From Longimicrobiales bacterium (GTDB taxonomy: Bacteria > Gemmatimonadota > Gemmatimonadetes > Longimicrobiales > Gaopeijiaceae): 52,605 nt of DNA. Of the stretch, positions 17,785 through 27,106 are shown piece by piece. The DNA lies in the NCBI GenBank assembly GCA_028823235.1, contig JAPKBW010000020.1:1-52605 (forward strand), read 5' to 3'. The translations under genes were made by a program, and so were the position numbers. The notes under the pieces were generated by a model. The model did no database searches. It was not told the DNA's origin and saw only the letters and a list, made by a program, of their open reading frames with translations. The first letter of the stretch is position 1; each line of letters opens with the position of its first letter.

Positions 17785-18902
17785 CAGAGCCCCTTCTGCG
17801 TCTGCTTGTCCGAAACCTTCCAGATGAACGAGTCCATGTAGTAGTGCATCAACCCGTACACGTAGATCATCATCTGCGAGAACAGCGCGTAACTGCTCGA
17901 ATAGTCCAGTGCCGGGATTCCGAACGCAGCGATCGCCGGGTACGGCGCGAAATTCACGACCCCGAATCCGAACTCATCCAGCGGTCGATTGATGAGAAGC
18001 TGGAACACTACCGCGTACGCGATTCCTCCGACAAGGAACCAGCGCAGGTGACCCGGACCGACCAGCCTGCTCCAGAAGCCAGTGCGGAACGTACCCTTGT
18101 CCTGACTCTTCCTCATGAACGAATAGACCATCACGATGTACTGAACGCCGTGCATCAAACGGTGGGCGACCGCGTATAGCAGGATGGAGTTCGTGTTCCA
18201 CGCGACGAAGTACCAAAGGAAATAGCTCGCTCCGATGAATGCGTACTTCACGGGGTTGATGATCGCCCCATCCTGAACTGTCCGGTACAGGTGGTACGCG
18301 TAGAAAATCAGGTAGCCGACCACGACGACCTGACTGAACACCAACAAACCACTCACGAAGTCGACCGACAGCGGAACCCGCATCCGATGCAGTTCGCGGA
18401 TCCACAGGAACCTGAACATCGGGGCATTCAGGAACATGAATGCATAGAGAACGCAGTGAAGTCCGAGGTCCACGCGCCGCGTGTGTTTCAGCCCCGCCCC
18501 TGCTTTGAAATCGTATATCCGTGCCAGGCCGTGCTGCTGCATGATGCTGTGCTGGTGGTCCCAAGCAGTCACCAGCAGAAGCAGCGTGATGGGTGCGAAT
18601 TGCAGGCCCATGATCGTGAAGCCGATGATCGCGATCGGCCCGATGATCAGCCGGTCCTTGAAACGCTCCCAAACGTCCGGCATACCGTAGGACCGCACCC
18701 AGCCCGCGTAGTGATGCGGAATGGTGATCCACAAATTGATGGACGCGACGGCGACGTAGGGTAGCCATGCCTGAAAACCAAGCGCGAGCGCAACCGCGAA
18801 GAACGGCAGGCCGAGAAACCAGACCAGGTCTGCTTTCGGACTGAGGATGTAGCCGGTCTTGAACATCGAGGAGGGATTCGAGGCGACCCGGGGCTCAGCC
18901 AC
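17784..18902 (-). CDS. Unknown polytopic membrane protein with histidine-rich motifs
   Basis: The product is 372 residues with about eight to ten hydrophobic helices. Near helix ends it has several histidine clusters: PHHYAG, DHQHSIMQQHG, HRLMHGVQY and MHYYMDS. Their placement resembles metal- or heme-binding membrane enzymes (fatty-acid desaturases, Brp/Blh carotene cleavage proteins), but spacing does not match a family I know. The start is probably GTG 18902; an internal ATG at 18866 (MFKTGYIL) is possible. It is coupled to the helical-repeat protein downstream. An integral-membrane oxidase or lipid-modifying enzyme is a guess only. Confidence 0.65.
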   Translation of the reverse strand: MAEPRVASNPSSMFKTGYILSPKADLVWFLGLPFFAVALALGFQAWLPYVAVASINLWITIPHHYAGWVRSYGMPDVWERFKDRLIIGPIAIIGFTIMGLQFAPITLLLLVTAWDHQHSIMQQHGLARIYDFKAGAGLKHTRRVDLGLHCVLYAFMFLNAPMFRFLWIRELHRMRVPLSVDFVSGLLVFSQVVVVGYLIFYAYHLYRTVQDGAIINPVKYAFIGASYFLWYFVAWNTNSILLYAVAHRLMHGVQYIVMVYSFMRKSQDKGTFRTGFWSRLVGPGHLRWFLVGGIAYAVVFQLLINRPLDEFGFGVVNFAPYPAIAAFGIPALDYSSSYALFSQMMIYVYGLMHYYMDSFIWKVSDKQTQKGL

Positions 18903-18982
18903 GGAGATCCAGGAAAATAACGACCCGGAGGGTCGAAGGGACTACCCAGGACCGCATGCTGCCCATGACCTCGGCCGGTGGC

Positions 18983-20449
18983 CTAGTCTCTGTCCTGATC
19001 CGACACCCGACTGAACGCCTTCAGCACCTCACGCGTGAGGTCCCAGCGATTGAAGCCCTGGCGGCCGTAGTCGAGGCCACGACGAACGATGACTAGGTCG
19101 TGCGACGGCACAACAACGACATACTGGCCTCGATTTCCAGCGGTGGAATAAGCGTCAGCCGGGATGTCGTCCCGGGTATTCGGCACCAGCCACCATTGCC
19201 CTCCGTAATGTTCGCCAGTTTCCGCGGTGGCCGGCGCAGGCGTGCGGACGAAGTCGATCCACTCTTCCGAAATCAGTCGCTCGCCATTCCACGTACCGCC
19301 ATTCAGGTATAGCAAGCCAAAACGTGCAAGGTCACGGGCGTTCGTGTAGACCTGACTGCTGAGAATGAAATCGCCAAAACGGTCAGCGCTGAGAAGTGTG
19401 TTCCGCATGCCGATCTTGTCGAGGAGCCGTCGACGCGGGAATTCCAGGTACGCCTGGTCGTCGCCCAAAGCCAGCTTCATGGCGTACACGCCGAGTAGAG
19501 TGTCGTAGTTCTCGTAGTCCCAGAAGGTCCCCGGCTCACGAATCAGCGCACGACTCCGAGCCCCCGTAATCGAACTCGCTCCCGCCCAGTAAGACATTCC
19601 CGAACCCGTCGCGTACTCGAGACCGCCATTGTCGATCGTCTCGAGCCCGCTGGACATGTTGAGCACGTTGCGAAGCGTGATTTCGTTCCGGGGGTCTGAC
19701 TCCACAGCCCGGCCGCCGGGCAACCATGCGATTCCAAGAGGCTCGTCGAGGGACATCCTGCCTTCGTCTACCATCATCCCGATGAGCGTCCCTGCGATGC
19801 TCTTCGCCGTTGACCAAGTCCGAGTCTTGGTCGTCACCTCGACGCCCGGAGCGTAACGTTCATGCAGAATCTTTCCCTGATGTACCACCATTAGGCTCAG
19901 GGTGACCTGCTCAGGAGACTCACGCTCGAACGCCCACTCGGAAGCAGCATCGAGCGCCGCCGCATCGACGCCCGTCGGGAGAGATACCTCCTCCACCAGG
20001 TCACCATCGGGCCACGAGATCGACGCGGGGTCGCCGGGCACCAGAGCCATCACGAGTTCGGGCAGGGTCTCTATGTCTTCAAACGTCTGATCTGGAGCCA
20101 TCACTACGCATCCGATTCCCTCGCGATAGGCCGCTCGCATCGTCGGCGTACCACCGGCTGCTCCGATTGCGACCGCCTGTCGCTCCCAGTCCACGTCGTA
20201 GTCTCCCCCCTGAGGAGATCCGACCGGCTGTGCGAGAAACGCGAGCTCTTGGTCGAAAACCTGCTCAAGCGACCGCTCCCCGGTGAACAATCCATTGCAC
20301 ATGAAAACCGCCTGCTGACCGTGGCGAATCATGTCGCGCTGCGGTCGCCAGTAGTCGTAGCTGTCTTCCTGCTGGCCGGCGATCGGAGTGGTGAGGACCG
20401 CCAAAGAGGCAAGTGTCAGCAAGTATGGAGTGTGGCTGCGGTATTTCAT
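18983..20449 (-). CDS. Secreted serine hydrolase, class C beta-lactamase fold
   Basis: The product is 488 residues from ATG 20449, where the signal peptide MKYRSHTPYLLTLASLAVLT begins. In the penicillin-binding/class C family the nucleophile motif SxxK is S213-T-A-K216 and the YxN motif is Y312-E-N314. The third KTG-type motif is replaced by an AGNRGQYV stretch, as in many esterase-like members. The N-terminal 150 residues are an extra domain without a recognised motif. Members are esterases, D-peptidases or amidases rather than true beta-lactamases. No Shine-Dalgarno is obvious. It stands alone between two intergenic gaps. Confidence 0.85.
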   Translation of the reverse strand: MKYRSHTPYLLTLASLAVLTTPIAGQQEDSYDYWRPQRDMIRHGQQAVFMCNGLFTGERSLEQVFDQELAFLAQPVGSPQGGDYDVDWERQAVAIGAAGGTPTMRAAYREGIGCVVMAPDQTFEDIETLPELVMALVPGDPASISWPDGDLVEEVSLPTGVDAAALDAASEWAFERESPEQVTLSLMVVHQGKILHERYAPGVEVTTKTRTWSTAKSIAGTLIGMMVDEGRMSLDEPLGIAWLPGGRAVESDPRNEITLRNVLNMSSGLETIDNGGLEYATGSGMSYWAGASSITGARSRALIREPGTFWDYENYDTLLGVYAMKLALGDDQAYLEFPRRRLLDKIGMRNTLLSADRFGDFILSSQVYTNARDLARFGLLYLNGGTWNGERLISEEWIDFVRTPAPATAETGEHYGGQWWLVPNTRDDIPADAYSTAGNRGQYVVVVPSHDLVIVRRGLDYGRQGFNRWDLTREVLKAFSRVSDQDRD

Positions 20450-20897
20450 AAAATACGGCCCGTAAGGCGATACGACATGGGGAGGAACAGCCAACCTATG
20501 CGCCCCTTCCAAGCCTGGCCACGACCGAACTCGCTGCGTTCACGGAAGCGTAACGCCAGCTGGACATCGAGATACAGTTCCAGTCGGGGTTGTGAGCGTA
20601 GTCGCGAAGTCCACCGACCCGAGCCCTCAGATATCACGGTGGGGCAGCCTTGACGTGCTACGTGAACGCCACCTGGCCCCGGTAGCGTTCATGTCTCCGA
20701 AGGGAGGGGCTGGAAAAGAATCTTCGCCAAATTCAGCCAAGGCGAAAATCGACAACGCCGGCGATATCAATCGACGGGACCTGGCCTCACTTTTTACAAA
20801 CTGACGGTTGAGGGCTAGGGGTGGACGTATCGGAGTAGCCAGTGCCATCGCAAGGGTTCCACATTCTGGTTCACGCCGCTCACGAGCTGATCGGTCG
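20450..20897. other. Intergenic region, no gene recognised
   Basis: This interval contains the promoter region of the serine hydrolase and the end of the M42 gene. One minus-strand frame near 20446-20637 has an amphipathic, coding-like look (PRLELYLDVQLALRF), but it has no start signal or family, and it overlaps the hydrolase start. It may be a worn gene fragment. No terminator with a T run is visible. Confidence 0.4.
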
Positions 20898-23009
20898 TTA
20901 CCGCTCGCCAGCCATCGCGACGGCTCGGATCAAATCACTCAGCCGCGCTAGATCGCGCAGATCCAGCACCTCCCCAGGCGAGTGGCTATAGCGCCCGGGC
21001 CATGAGAGGCCCTGGTTTGGGGCCCCCCAGAACGTGAACCGAGTGCCGTCGGTGCCGCCCTGAGTCAGTCCCATCTGAATCGTGATCCCGGCCTCCCGGG
21101 CCGCTCCGAGCACTCGATCGCGCTCACGATCCGGTGAAACACCCGAATTCTCGGTTGCCCGAAGCACGGGTCCGTTCCCGAGCGGCGCAAAGGCAAAGTG
21201 GGGAGACTCGAGGGGGGTATCCGACGATACGAACGTATCGATCGAATAAATACGTCGGGTCGAGGTGGCGAAGCGCCGCGCCATCGCCGATGCGCCGACG
21301 AGGCCGCCCTCTTCGTGCACGGACCACGCGAAAATCACCTTGCCCGGCAGCGCCTCCGGATCGATCGCATTGATCGCGGTGAGCAGCGCCGTCGTCCCAG
21401 CACGATCGTCCAAGGCCCGCGCCACATAACGACTCCGACCCATCCGGAGTCCTTTCTTGTAGCTAGTCACGGACGAGCCTTCAGAGACACCGCGCGCCTC
21501 CAACTCAGCTCGGGTCAGACCGAACCAGGCCTGTTCCGGAGGAGGATTCTTTTCATCCGCCTGATCGCGTGTACGAAACACGCCCCGCAACGGCTCTTTG
21601 GCCTCGGCCTGAAGTGACTCCGTTTTCCAATGTCCGTCGATGTCGTCCCCGCGAGCGAACCGTGTGCTGGGTGCAGCCGGTGGACCGAAGTGCAGCAGTG
21701 CGGTCTGGCCCTCCCATGCCGAAGAAACAGCGCCACCGAGGCGGTTGAGAGAGACGACACCGTCCTCGTCAATCGATTCCACTTCGTAGCCGACCTCGTC
21801 CATGTGAGCCATGAACACCGTCGTGTCTCGGTCAGGACCAGCGGCAACCCAGATGTTGCCGATATCATCGACGACAGCACGGTCACGAGCCCAATCGGGT
21901 AGCCCTTCTAGGACGTACCTGCGCACCGACCACTCATGGCCCGGCGTACCGTAGAGCTCGACCAGATCTGTTAGCATGCCGGCCAGCTGGGAATGGACTG
22001 GATCCATGTGGGCCGTTCGAAGGGGAGCGGGAGCCGGCGCAGCCACCCAGCGCCCCGGGGCCGTAACACCCAAAGCCGTCGCGGCCGCCTCCAGCACCGA
22101 TAGTGCCTCCACATCGCCCAGGACCTCCATATGGGCACCAGCAGACTTCACCGCTGGCTCAATCCACGCGACTGAGGTAACGCCTGCGCGATCCAGCACC
22201 TCAGCCATCGACCCGAACGCAACAGGTGCCCGTACCTCTCGGCTCCCGCTGCCGCCTGGGGCTAAAATCACGACGTCGTCAAAATTTCCGCCGCGCGCGA
22301 TGTAAGATGACAGCCCGACCCATCCAAAACCCTCCTGAGCGCTAAGAATGAAGTGTGTCTCACCCTCTGGCATCGTACCGGCAAGGGTCGCGACCGCCGC
22401 ACAGCCGGCTCGGCGGCCTGCATCGGGGCCTGCGACCGCACCCTCCATGACCCAAGCCGGGAGTTCCCGCACGATGGGATCAAGGAGCCCGATCCCCAAA
22501 GCCCGGACATCAGCGGCTGAGGTAGCACCAACATCTACCCACAGATCATCGGCAGATACGACCGCCGTCTCATCTCGATGCTGCGCTCCAAAGTGTCCGT
22601 TGCTCCGAGCAACCACGCCAGCCACCGGACCAGAGCGAGTCAGTATGCGCACCGGCTGGGCTTCGAAGGCTTGGTCCCAAAGCGGATGGCTCGACCCTCG
22701 GCCGATCCGGTGTGTGCGCAGATATCCGTCCTCGGTGATCTGACTGGCGGAGAGGGCGGGGCGATCCAGCGCACAGGCGACAATCCGGCGGGGCCCGCCT
22801 GAACCCACAACTCGTGCAATATTACCCCACTGGTCAGCTTCCCAGCCTGGCATCTGAGTCCCGACAGGTGGCGAGAGTCTTGTCTCATAGCCGGTCACCA
22901 CGTCCAACGTGACCCATGAGGCGATCGCCTCTAGGTCGTCAGGAGCCTGGGCGGCGGCGTTTCCGGACAGAACAGCAATAAGCGTAACGACCAGCGTCGA
23001 TCGAATCAT
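20898..23009 (-). CDS. Secreted double-domain M42 peptidase with a degenerate first domain
   Basis: The product is 703 residues from ATG 23009 (GAGGAAG eight bases upstream; signal peptide ends near NAAAQ). The C-terminal half, from about residue 333, is a standard M42 co-catalytic metal aminopeptidase: HMDEVG (402-407), ALDDRAG (532-538), HEEGG (565-569), D591 (YSIDTF), GGTDG near 680. The N-terminal half (about 25-330) has the same fold signatures in the same order but has lost key residues: CALDRP at 79-84 in place of AHMDEV, and AQEGFG in place of HEEGG. The family is normally about 350 residues, so this is a tandem duplication with one probably inactive copy. That copy may serve in assembly or substrate binding. 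Confidence 0.88.
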   Translation of the reverse strand: MIRSTLVVTLIAVLSGNAAAQAPDDLEAIASWVTLDVVTGYETRLSPPVGTQMPGWEADQWGNIARVVGSGGPRRIVACALDRPALSASQITEDGYLRTHRIGRGSSHPLWDQAFEAQPVRILTRSGPVAGVVARSNGHFGAQHRDETAVVSADDLWVDVGATSAADVRALGIGLLDPIVRELPAWVMEGAVAGPDAGRRAGCAAVATLAGTMPEGETHFILSAQEGFGWVGLSSYIARGGNFDDVVILAPGGSGSREVRAPVAFGSMAEVLDRAGVTSVAWIEPAVKSAGAHMEVLGDVEALSVLEAAATALGVTAPGRWVAAPAPAPLRTAHMDPVHSQLAGMLTDLVELYGTPGHEWSVRRYVLEGLPDWARDRAVVDDIGNIWVAAGPDRDTTVFMAHMDEVGYEVESIDEDGVVSLNRLGGAVSSAWEGQTALLHFGPPAAPSTRFARGDDIDGHWKTESLQAEAKEPLRGVFRTRDQADEKNPPPEQAWFGLTRAELEARGVSEGSSVTSYKKGLRMGRSRYVARALDDRAGTTALLTAINAIDPEALPGKVIFAWSVHEEGGLVGASAMARRFATSTRRIYSIDTFVSSDTPLESPHFAFAPLGNGPVLRATENSGVSPDRERDRVLGAAREAGITIQMGLTQGGTDGTRFTFWGAPNQGLSWPGRYSHSPGEVLDLRDLARLSDLIRAVAMAGER

Positions 23010-23122
23010 CGTGGAAGCTTCCTCATTGGAAGAGGGCGGCAGCGACCTCGTCGCCCCCGCCCTCTCCTTCACAATTGGATAGAACATACTCCGCCCGAAG
23101 GCGGATCTGAGCCGGTCCCGTA

Positions 23123-23626
23123 CTAGTGGATTCGGCGATACGTCGCGTGGCTGACACCCGTGATCTTTCCGTCCGCATCCATGCGGACGTACTCGTTCTC
23201 GATGGTGTTCCCATCTTCGGACAGCATGTTGATAATGACCTGTGTTACGCGGCCACCCCGCTTGTTAATGATGCGCGTGGTGGTCTCGTTGACCCACTCG
23301 ACCGCGGTCTCAGCATTGTCCTGGCCACCAACCGCACGAAAATCACCGTCGAACATGGTGTTGTAGCCCCACTCATTGTCTTCACCACCTGCATTGGTGG
23401 ATGCCACCGTGATGGCCATTCCGTCGCCATTCCAGGCCTCATACGTCATGATATTGATCGACGGCGGCGGGTTGTCGGAGTCCATCTGCCAACGGCCGAA
23501 GCGTGTGCTCGGGTCTGCGTCTACAGCTTCCGGCGCTGCGTCCGGCGCGGGTGCCTCCGTGCAGGCCGACATGGTCAGGCCAAGGGCGAAGGTTGCGAGT
23601 CCGAGAATCAAATTCCGTTTAATCAT
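23123..23626 (-). CDS. Small lipoprotein of unknown function
   Basis: The product is 167 residues from ATG 23626. The leader IKRNLILGLATFALGLTMSAC ends in a lipobox, so the Cys is lipidated and the protein is membrane-anchored on the outside. The first 20 mature residues are Ala/Pro/Asp/Glu-rich, a flexible tether. The rest (about 45-167) looks like a small beta-rich fold with TYEAWNGDGMAI and TRIINKRGGRVTQV strands, resembling small DUF domains that measure a molecule's level relative to a reference, but I do not recognise it. A GTG at 23638 is an alternative start. It lies upstream of the M42 gene, separated by 113 bases. Confidence 0.72.
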   Translation of the reverse strand: MIKRNLILGLATFALGLTMSACTEAPAPDAAPEAVDADPSTRFGRWQMDSDNPPPSINIMTYEAWNGDGMAITVASTNAGGEDNEWGYNTMFDGDFRAVGGQDNAETAVEWVNETTTRIINKRGGRVTQVIINMLSEDGNTIENEYVRMDADGKITGVSHATYRRIH

Positions 23627-23742
23627 GTTGGATACCACTCCATACGATGTGCGAAAGTTTTCGGCGCAAAAGAAAAAGCAGGGTCAGTTCCCCGGCAGCC
23701 TTGTCAGATTCTTCGCCAACATAGGACACGGAGGCCCGATCG

Positions 23743-24030
23743 TCACGGGTGCGGCGCGTGCTCCGGAAAGTCGCAAAACATCTTCCGGATCATGCCCTCT
23801 ATCACAGATTCCATCAGATCTGGATCCACCAGAGCCCAACTGATGTTGAAGGCGGTCCAGCTAGGCCGGACGACGTCCTTGGTTTCGGCGCCGGCGATGT
23901 CCACCAAGATGGTGCCTTCGTCCCACTGGATGATCCGCGCTCGGTCGGTCGGCGCAGGTCTCGTGTACCCTCGACTCTCATCCGCTTCGTATACATCCAC
24001 TCGGCTCCGGACGGCCACTTCACTCCACTT
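23743..24030 (-). pseudogene. C-terminal fragment resembling DUF4136 lipoproteins
   Basis: The last 95 codons of a minus-strand frame read as protein. The pattern matches the end of DUF4136 domains: EGTILVDIAGAETKDVV, then a W-T/S-A segment, then DPDLMESVIEGMIRKMF and DFP. DUF4136 proteins are about 180 residues with a lipobox leader. Here the N-terminal half and any leader are missing and upstream sequence in this frame looks non-coding. A GTG at about 24012 with GGAG nearby could start a short product, but truncation is more likely. The family match is from memory and is tentative. Confidence 0.4.
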
Positions 24031-24190
24031 ATGATTCTTTCTCCTGCAGGCCGCCCCCTTCACTTCTTGGAACGCTGACCGGAGGCTCAGAGGGGGCCCC
24101 GGAGATACGCACGGAAGCCTGTCCGGACAGAAGGGGGCATAGCCGCTCGAAGCTTGCCTCGGCCCCTCTCCGACGGGAGGTTGAGACGCA

Positions 24191-25759
24191 ATGTTGCCCC
24201 TCGCCCCTCTCCGTCTACGGACTCCTGTGCTCACGATTCTTCGCCGCCTTGGTGGTCCTTTCTCCAGACTACGTAGCTCAGTTCTGCTTCTCTGCGTCCT
24301 CGGCATTGCCTGCTCGGCTGAGAGTGCTCAAGACACACGGGAACTGGCTCCCGCCTTTGCGGCGACTCAACCGGAGATCTTCGACGCCTCGGGGGCGCAG
24401 GTTAACGCCTGGGCCGACTTCGATGGTGATGGGGATCTGGACCTATTCGTCGGCTTTCGCGGGCGGGCAAATCGGCTCTATCGAAACGACCTCGGCACCT
24501 TCACCGACATCGCTGTAGAGCAGGGCCTCGCTGATGAAGAAGAAACCCGGGCAGCTGCCTGGGGCGACTACGATGGAGATGGCGACGCGGACCTTTACGT
24601 CGGCTTCGCTTCCATAGGCATCGGAAATCGACTGTACCGGAATGACCGAGGAACCTTCACGGATGTAGCCGCAGAACTCGGGGTGGACCGTGCGGGCACC
24701 AGCCGCCAACCGGCCTTCGTAGACTTCGACGGAGACAACGACCTCGACCTCTTCGTCGCTTTTCGGGATCGACCCAACAGTCTGTTTCGGAACGACGCGG
24801 GCGTCTTCCAGGACGTTACAGAATCGTCGGGCATCGGAGATCCACGCCGCACCGTGGGCGTGGCCTGGTTCGATATGGACGGGGATACCGATCTCGATGC
24901 GTTCGTGGCCAACCAGAACGGCGACCAGGACGGATTCTTCCAGAACCGAGGCGATGGCACCTTCGAGGACATCGCCGCATCGCTCGACATGCACCAGCCG
25001 GGACGAGCCGAGAACTTGGGCAGCGTCGGTACCGCGGTTTCCGACTATGACAACGACGGCGATCTGGATCTGTTCGTCGCTTCTTACGGCCCTGACATCC
25101 TCTGGCAGAATCAGGGCGATGGCACCTTCACCAACGTGGCGCCTGGCACGCCGCTCGCCGGCGACCATCACTCGGTGTCGGCTGCCTTTGGCGACTTCGA
25201 CAACGATGGGTGGGTCGATCTGTACGTCGACACGTTCCTAGCCGGGGAAGCCGAGGCGCGCGACTACCTGTTCCGAAACGTCGGCGGGGTCTTCACGGAG
25301 GTCACACCCGATACGCTGACAGCCCGAGGGGCGAGCCACGGTGTGGCTTGGGCCGATTTCGATGCAGACGGAGACCTCGATCTGGCGCTGGCGAACAACA
25401 ACAACGAATCGGGGACGCACCCGCTGTACCGAAACGAGATCGACCCGACTCGATCCAGACGGGCGATCCAAGTCGCAATCGTGAACAACAAAGGCGTCTG
25501 GACCCGACCGGGGGCGACCGTAACACTCCGCAGAGCCTCCGATGGATATATATCCAGCCGGCTCGTCGATACTGGCGGCGGCTATTCATCACAGGGAATG
25601 ACCCCAGCCCACTTCGGACTGCCGGCCGGGAACGGCCCGGTCAGCGTCTCCGTGTCATGGTTCGAGCAGGGCGAGGCGCGCACCGCCTCAGTCTCAGAGA
25701 TCGTGCCCGACGCATTCAGCACCCGCTGGCTGGTCCTGCGCATGGGTGTCACTCAATAG
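24191..25759 (+). CDS. FG-GAP/VCBS repeat lipoprotein with ASPIC/UnbV domain
   Basis: The product is 522 residues. After a signal peptide ending in LGIAC (lipobox, about residue 41), seven calcium-binding FG-GAP-type loops are visible: DFDGDGDLD, DYDGDGDAD, DFDGDNDLD, DMDGDTDLD, DYDNDGDLD, DFDNDGWVD, DFDADGDLD. They should form a seven-bladed propeller. The C-terminal segment (about 415-515), with IQVAIVNNKGVWTRPGATV and GGGYSSQG, is the ASPIC/UnbV domain found with such propellers (CRTAC1-like). These proteins are surface or periplasmic, probably binding carbohydrate or protein partners; the exact role is unknown. It is divergent from the lipoprotein region. Confidence 0.93.
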   Translation: MLPLAPLRLRTPVLTILRRLGGPFSRLRSSVLLLCVLGIACSAESAQDTRELAPAFAATQPEIFDASGAQVNAWADFDGDGDLDLFVGFRGRANRLYRNDLGTFTDIAVEQGLADEEETRAAAWGDYDGDGDADLYVGFASIGIGNRLYRNDRGTFTDVAAELGVDRAGTSRQPAFVDFDGDNDLDLFVAFRDRPNSLFRNDAGVFQDVTESSGIGDPRRTVGVAWFDMDGDTDLDAFVANQNGDQDGFFQNRGDGTFEDIAASLDMHQPGRAENLGSVGTAVSDYDNDGDLDLFVASYGPDILWQNQGDGTFTNVAPGTPLAGDHHSVSAAFGDFDNDGWVDLYVDTFLAGEAEARDYLFRNVGGVFTEVTPDTLTARGASHGVAWADFDADGDLDLALANNNNESGTHPLYRNEIDPTRSRRAIQVAIVNNKGVWTRPGATVTLRRASDGYISSRLVDTGGGYSSQGMTPAHFGLPAGNGPVSVSVSWFEQGEARTASVSEIVPDAFSTRWLVLRMGVTQ

Positions 25760-25779
25760 CCGACGGCGTCAGGACCCGA

Positions 25780-26086
25780 CTTCCGACTCAGAGGTCGTCG
25801 CGTGTCCCTGCAGCCGATCGGGTCAGCCTGAAGAACGCGATCCTCAAGCTCGGCCCTCCGGGCGAGTCGCCCGCTCGGACCGAAGTGCCGGCCAGCATGC
25901 AAGTGTGCGTCGATAAGACCGGGAAGAACAGCGAACCCGGTCAAATCAAAAACGCGATCACCCCGGTCCTGCGTGGTGCCAAGGACGGACGAGCCTGACC
26001 TCGTCCTGAGCCAATAGCGACTCGGAGAACGCCGGAGCACAGCCAGCAATCAGAAGCACCGCTAGGAGCCGGAGTCAGAGACGCAT
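25780..26086 (-). pseudogene. Broken N-terminus of a secreted amidohydrolase
   Basis: The ATG at 26086 overlaps the DUF1028 stop (TGATG). It opens a lipoprotein-like leader, MRL-stop-LRLLAVLLIAGCAP, with an in-frame TGA at codon 4, and continues to LLAQDEVRLV. The frame is then lost. In the next frame the sequence resumes with GDRVFDLTGFAVLPGLIDAH and LHAGRHFGPSGR, the metal-binding DxH region of imidazolonepropionase-like amidohydrolases. About 30 residues between the two parts are missing, and nothing of the catalytic domain follows before the convergent FG-GAP gene. It is clearly decayed: early stop, frame shift with internal deletion, and 3' truncation. Confidence 0.75.
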
Positions 26087-26922
26087 CAGGGTGCCCCTAT
26101 CGACTCCTTCCACGCGTCATAACGCATGCGGAGTGTCCGGACTGGGTTCGCATCTTCCTCAGGCGACGTATTCGTGGGGACGACCATTAAGTAGAGGTAG
26201 TAGTCACCGTCGTTGTAAGGCGACCCCATGTCCTCCGGATGGTTCTCGGCGAATACGCCGACCGCATCATCAGGATCCGCGGCCAGCAGATACGACACGT
26301 GGGCGGTCTTCCCATTGCACGGGGCCATCTCAGGTAGCGGCTCACGAGCGCAGGTGCAGCGGACGTCGCCGCCTCGAGCGTCCGCGACTTCCATGGCAAG
26401 CATCACGCGATCGACGATGCTCTCGTCGCTGTGCTGCATGATTGTCGCGGCCGCCGTGAGTGCCTGCTCAGTCGCGATGATATTGCCCTGCACCGCCCAG
26501 ATAATGCCGTCGTCCGACTCACCCTGGAGGTCCATGGACACGTTGCCGTTTCCGGAGCCGGAGAAGCCCGCGGTGCGGCCCTGCATATCGATGATGCCGA
26601 ACTGCCGCCGCTCGATCAGCGTGTCCGCCTGCAGCATCCCGATGATCACTTCGGGCGCAGTACCCCGCTGCATTTGGGCGTAGATGAGCTTCTGGTTCTC
26701 GTGAGTGCGGTCCACACCTGCCTGTGCGGCAGCGACTCCGACACCTGGGATCACAATCGCCTGCAGCTGCTTGAGCTGATTCGGGCGCGTAGCCGCGCAG
26801 GTGGCCGAAGAAATCACCATACGGCCTGTGGCACGATCGATCGCAATGATCGACCAGGTCCCGGAAACGGGCGAAGGCAGCACCAACGCAGCCATTGCCA
26901 AAGCGATGAGTATACGACGCAT
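26086..26922 (-). CDS. Secreted DUF1028 family protein
   Basis: The product is 278 residues with a signal peptide (1-21, cleavage near VSGTWS). The start ATG has AGAGG six bases upstream. After cleavage the mature protein begins TWSIIAIDRATGRMVISSATC, the DUF1028 pattern of an Ntn-hydrolase-like fold with a nucleophilic Thr/Ser near the N-terminus. FSGSGNGNV and VQGNIIA in the middle are family signatures. The biochemical role of DUF1028 proteins is not established; peptidase or amidase activity is often suspected. Its stop codon overlaps the start of a decayed amidohydrolase, so the two once formed a coupled pair. Confidence 0.9.
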   Translation of the reverse strand: MRRILIALAMAALVLPSPVSGTWSIIAIDRATGRMVISSATCAATRPNQLKQLQAIVIPGVGVAAAQAGVDRTHENQKLIYAQMQRGTAPEVIIGMLQADTLIERRQFGIIDMQGRTAGFSGSGNGNVSMDLQGESDDGIIWAVQGNIIATEQALTAAATIMQHSDESIVDRVMLAMEVADARGGDVRCTCAREPLPEMAPCNGKTAHVSYLLAADPDDAVGVFAENHPEDMGSPYNDGDYYLYLMVVPTNTSPEEDANPVRTLRMRYDAWKESIGAP

Positions 26923-27106
26923 GGCGAACCTCTCAGAAGGGCATGAACACGGATGGCGAAGCTGAAGCTGCGCCGGATGAGTGTCAAACGGAGGCCCGCG
27001 TTCCTGTCGTCACCGCGGGCTAGCCATGTTGGGATCAGAGGCTGTTCCAGCATGAAGATCGGCTGGTGGGTCAGGAGGCCGTGGTCACCGTGTAACCCCA
27101 AATCTG

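Noticed and set aside
20446-20637. 63-residue minus-strand frame upstream of the serine hydrolase
   Set aside because: Some strand-like segments are seen, but it has no start signal, overlaps the hydrolase start and matches no family I know.
24443-25171. 242-residue minus-strand frame opposite the FG-GAP gene
   Set aside because: It mirrors the regular Asp-Gly repeat codons of the plus-strand gene and is a shadow.
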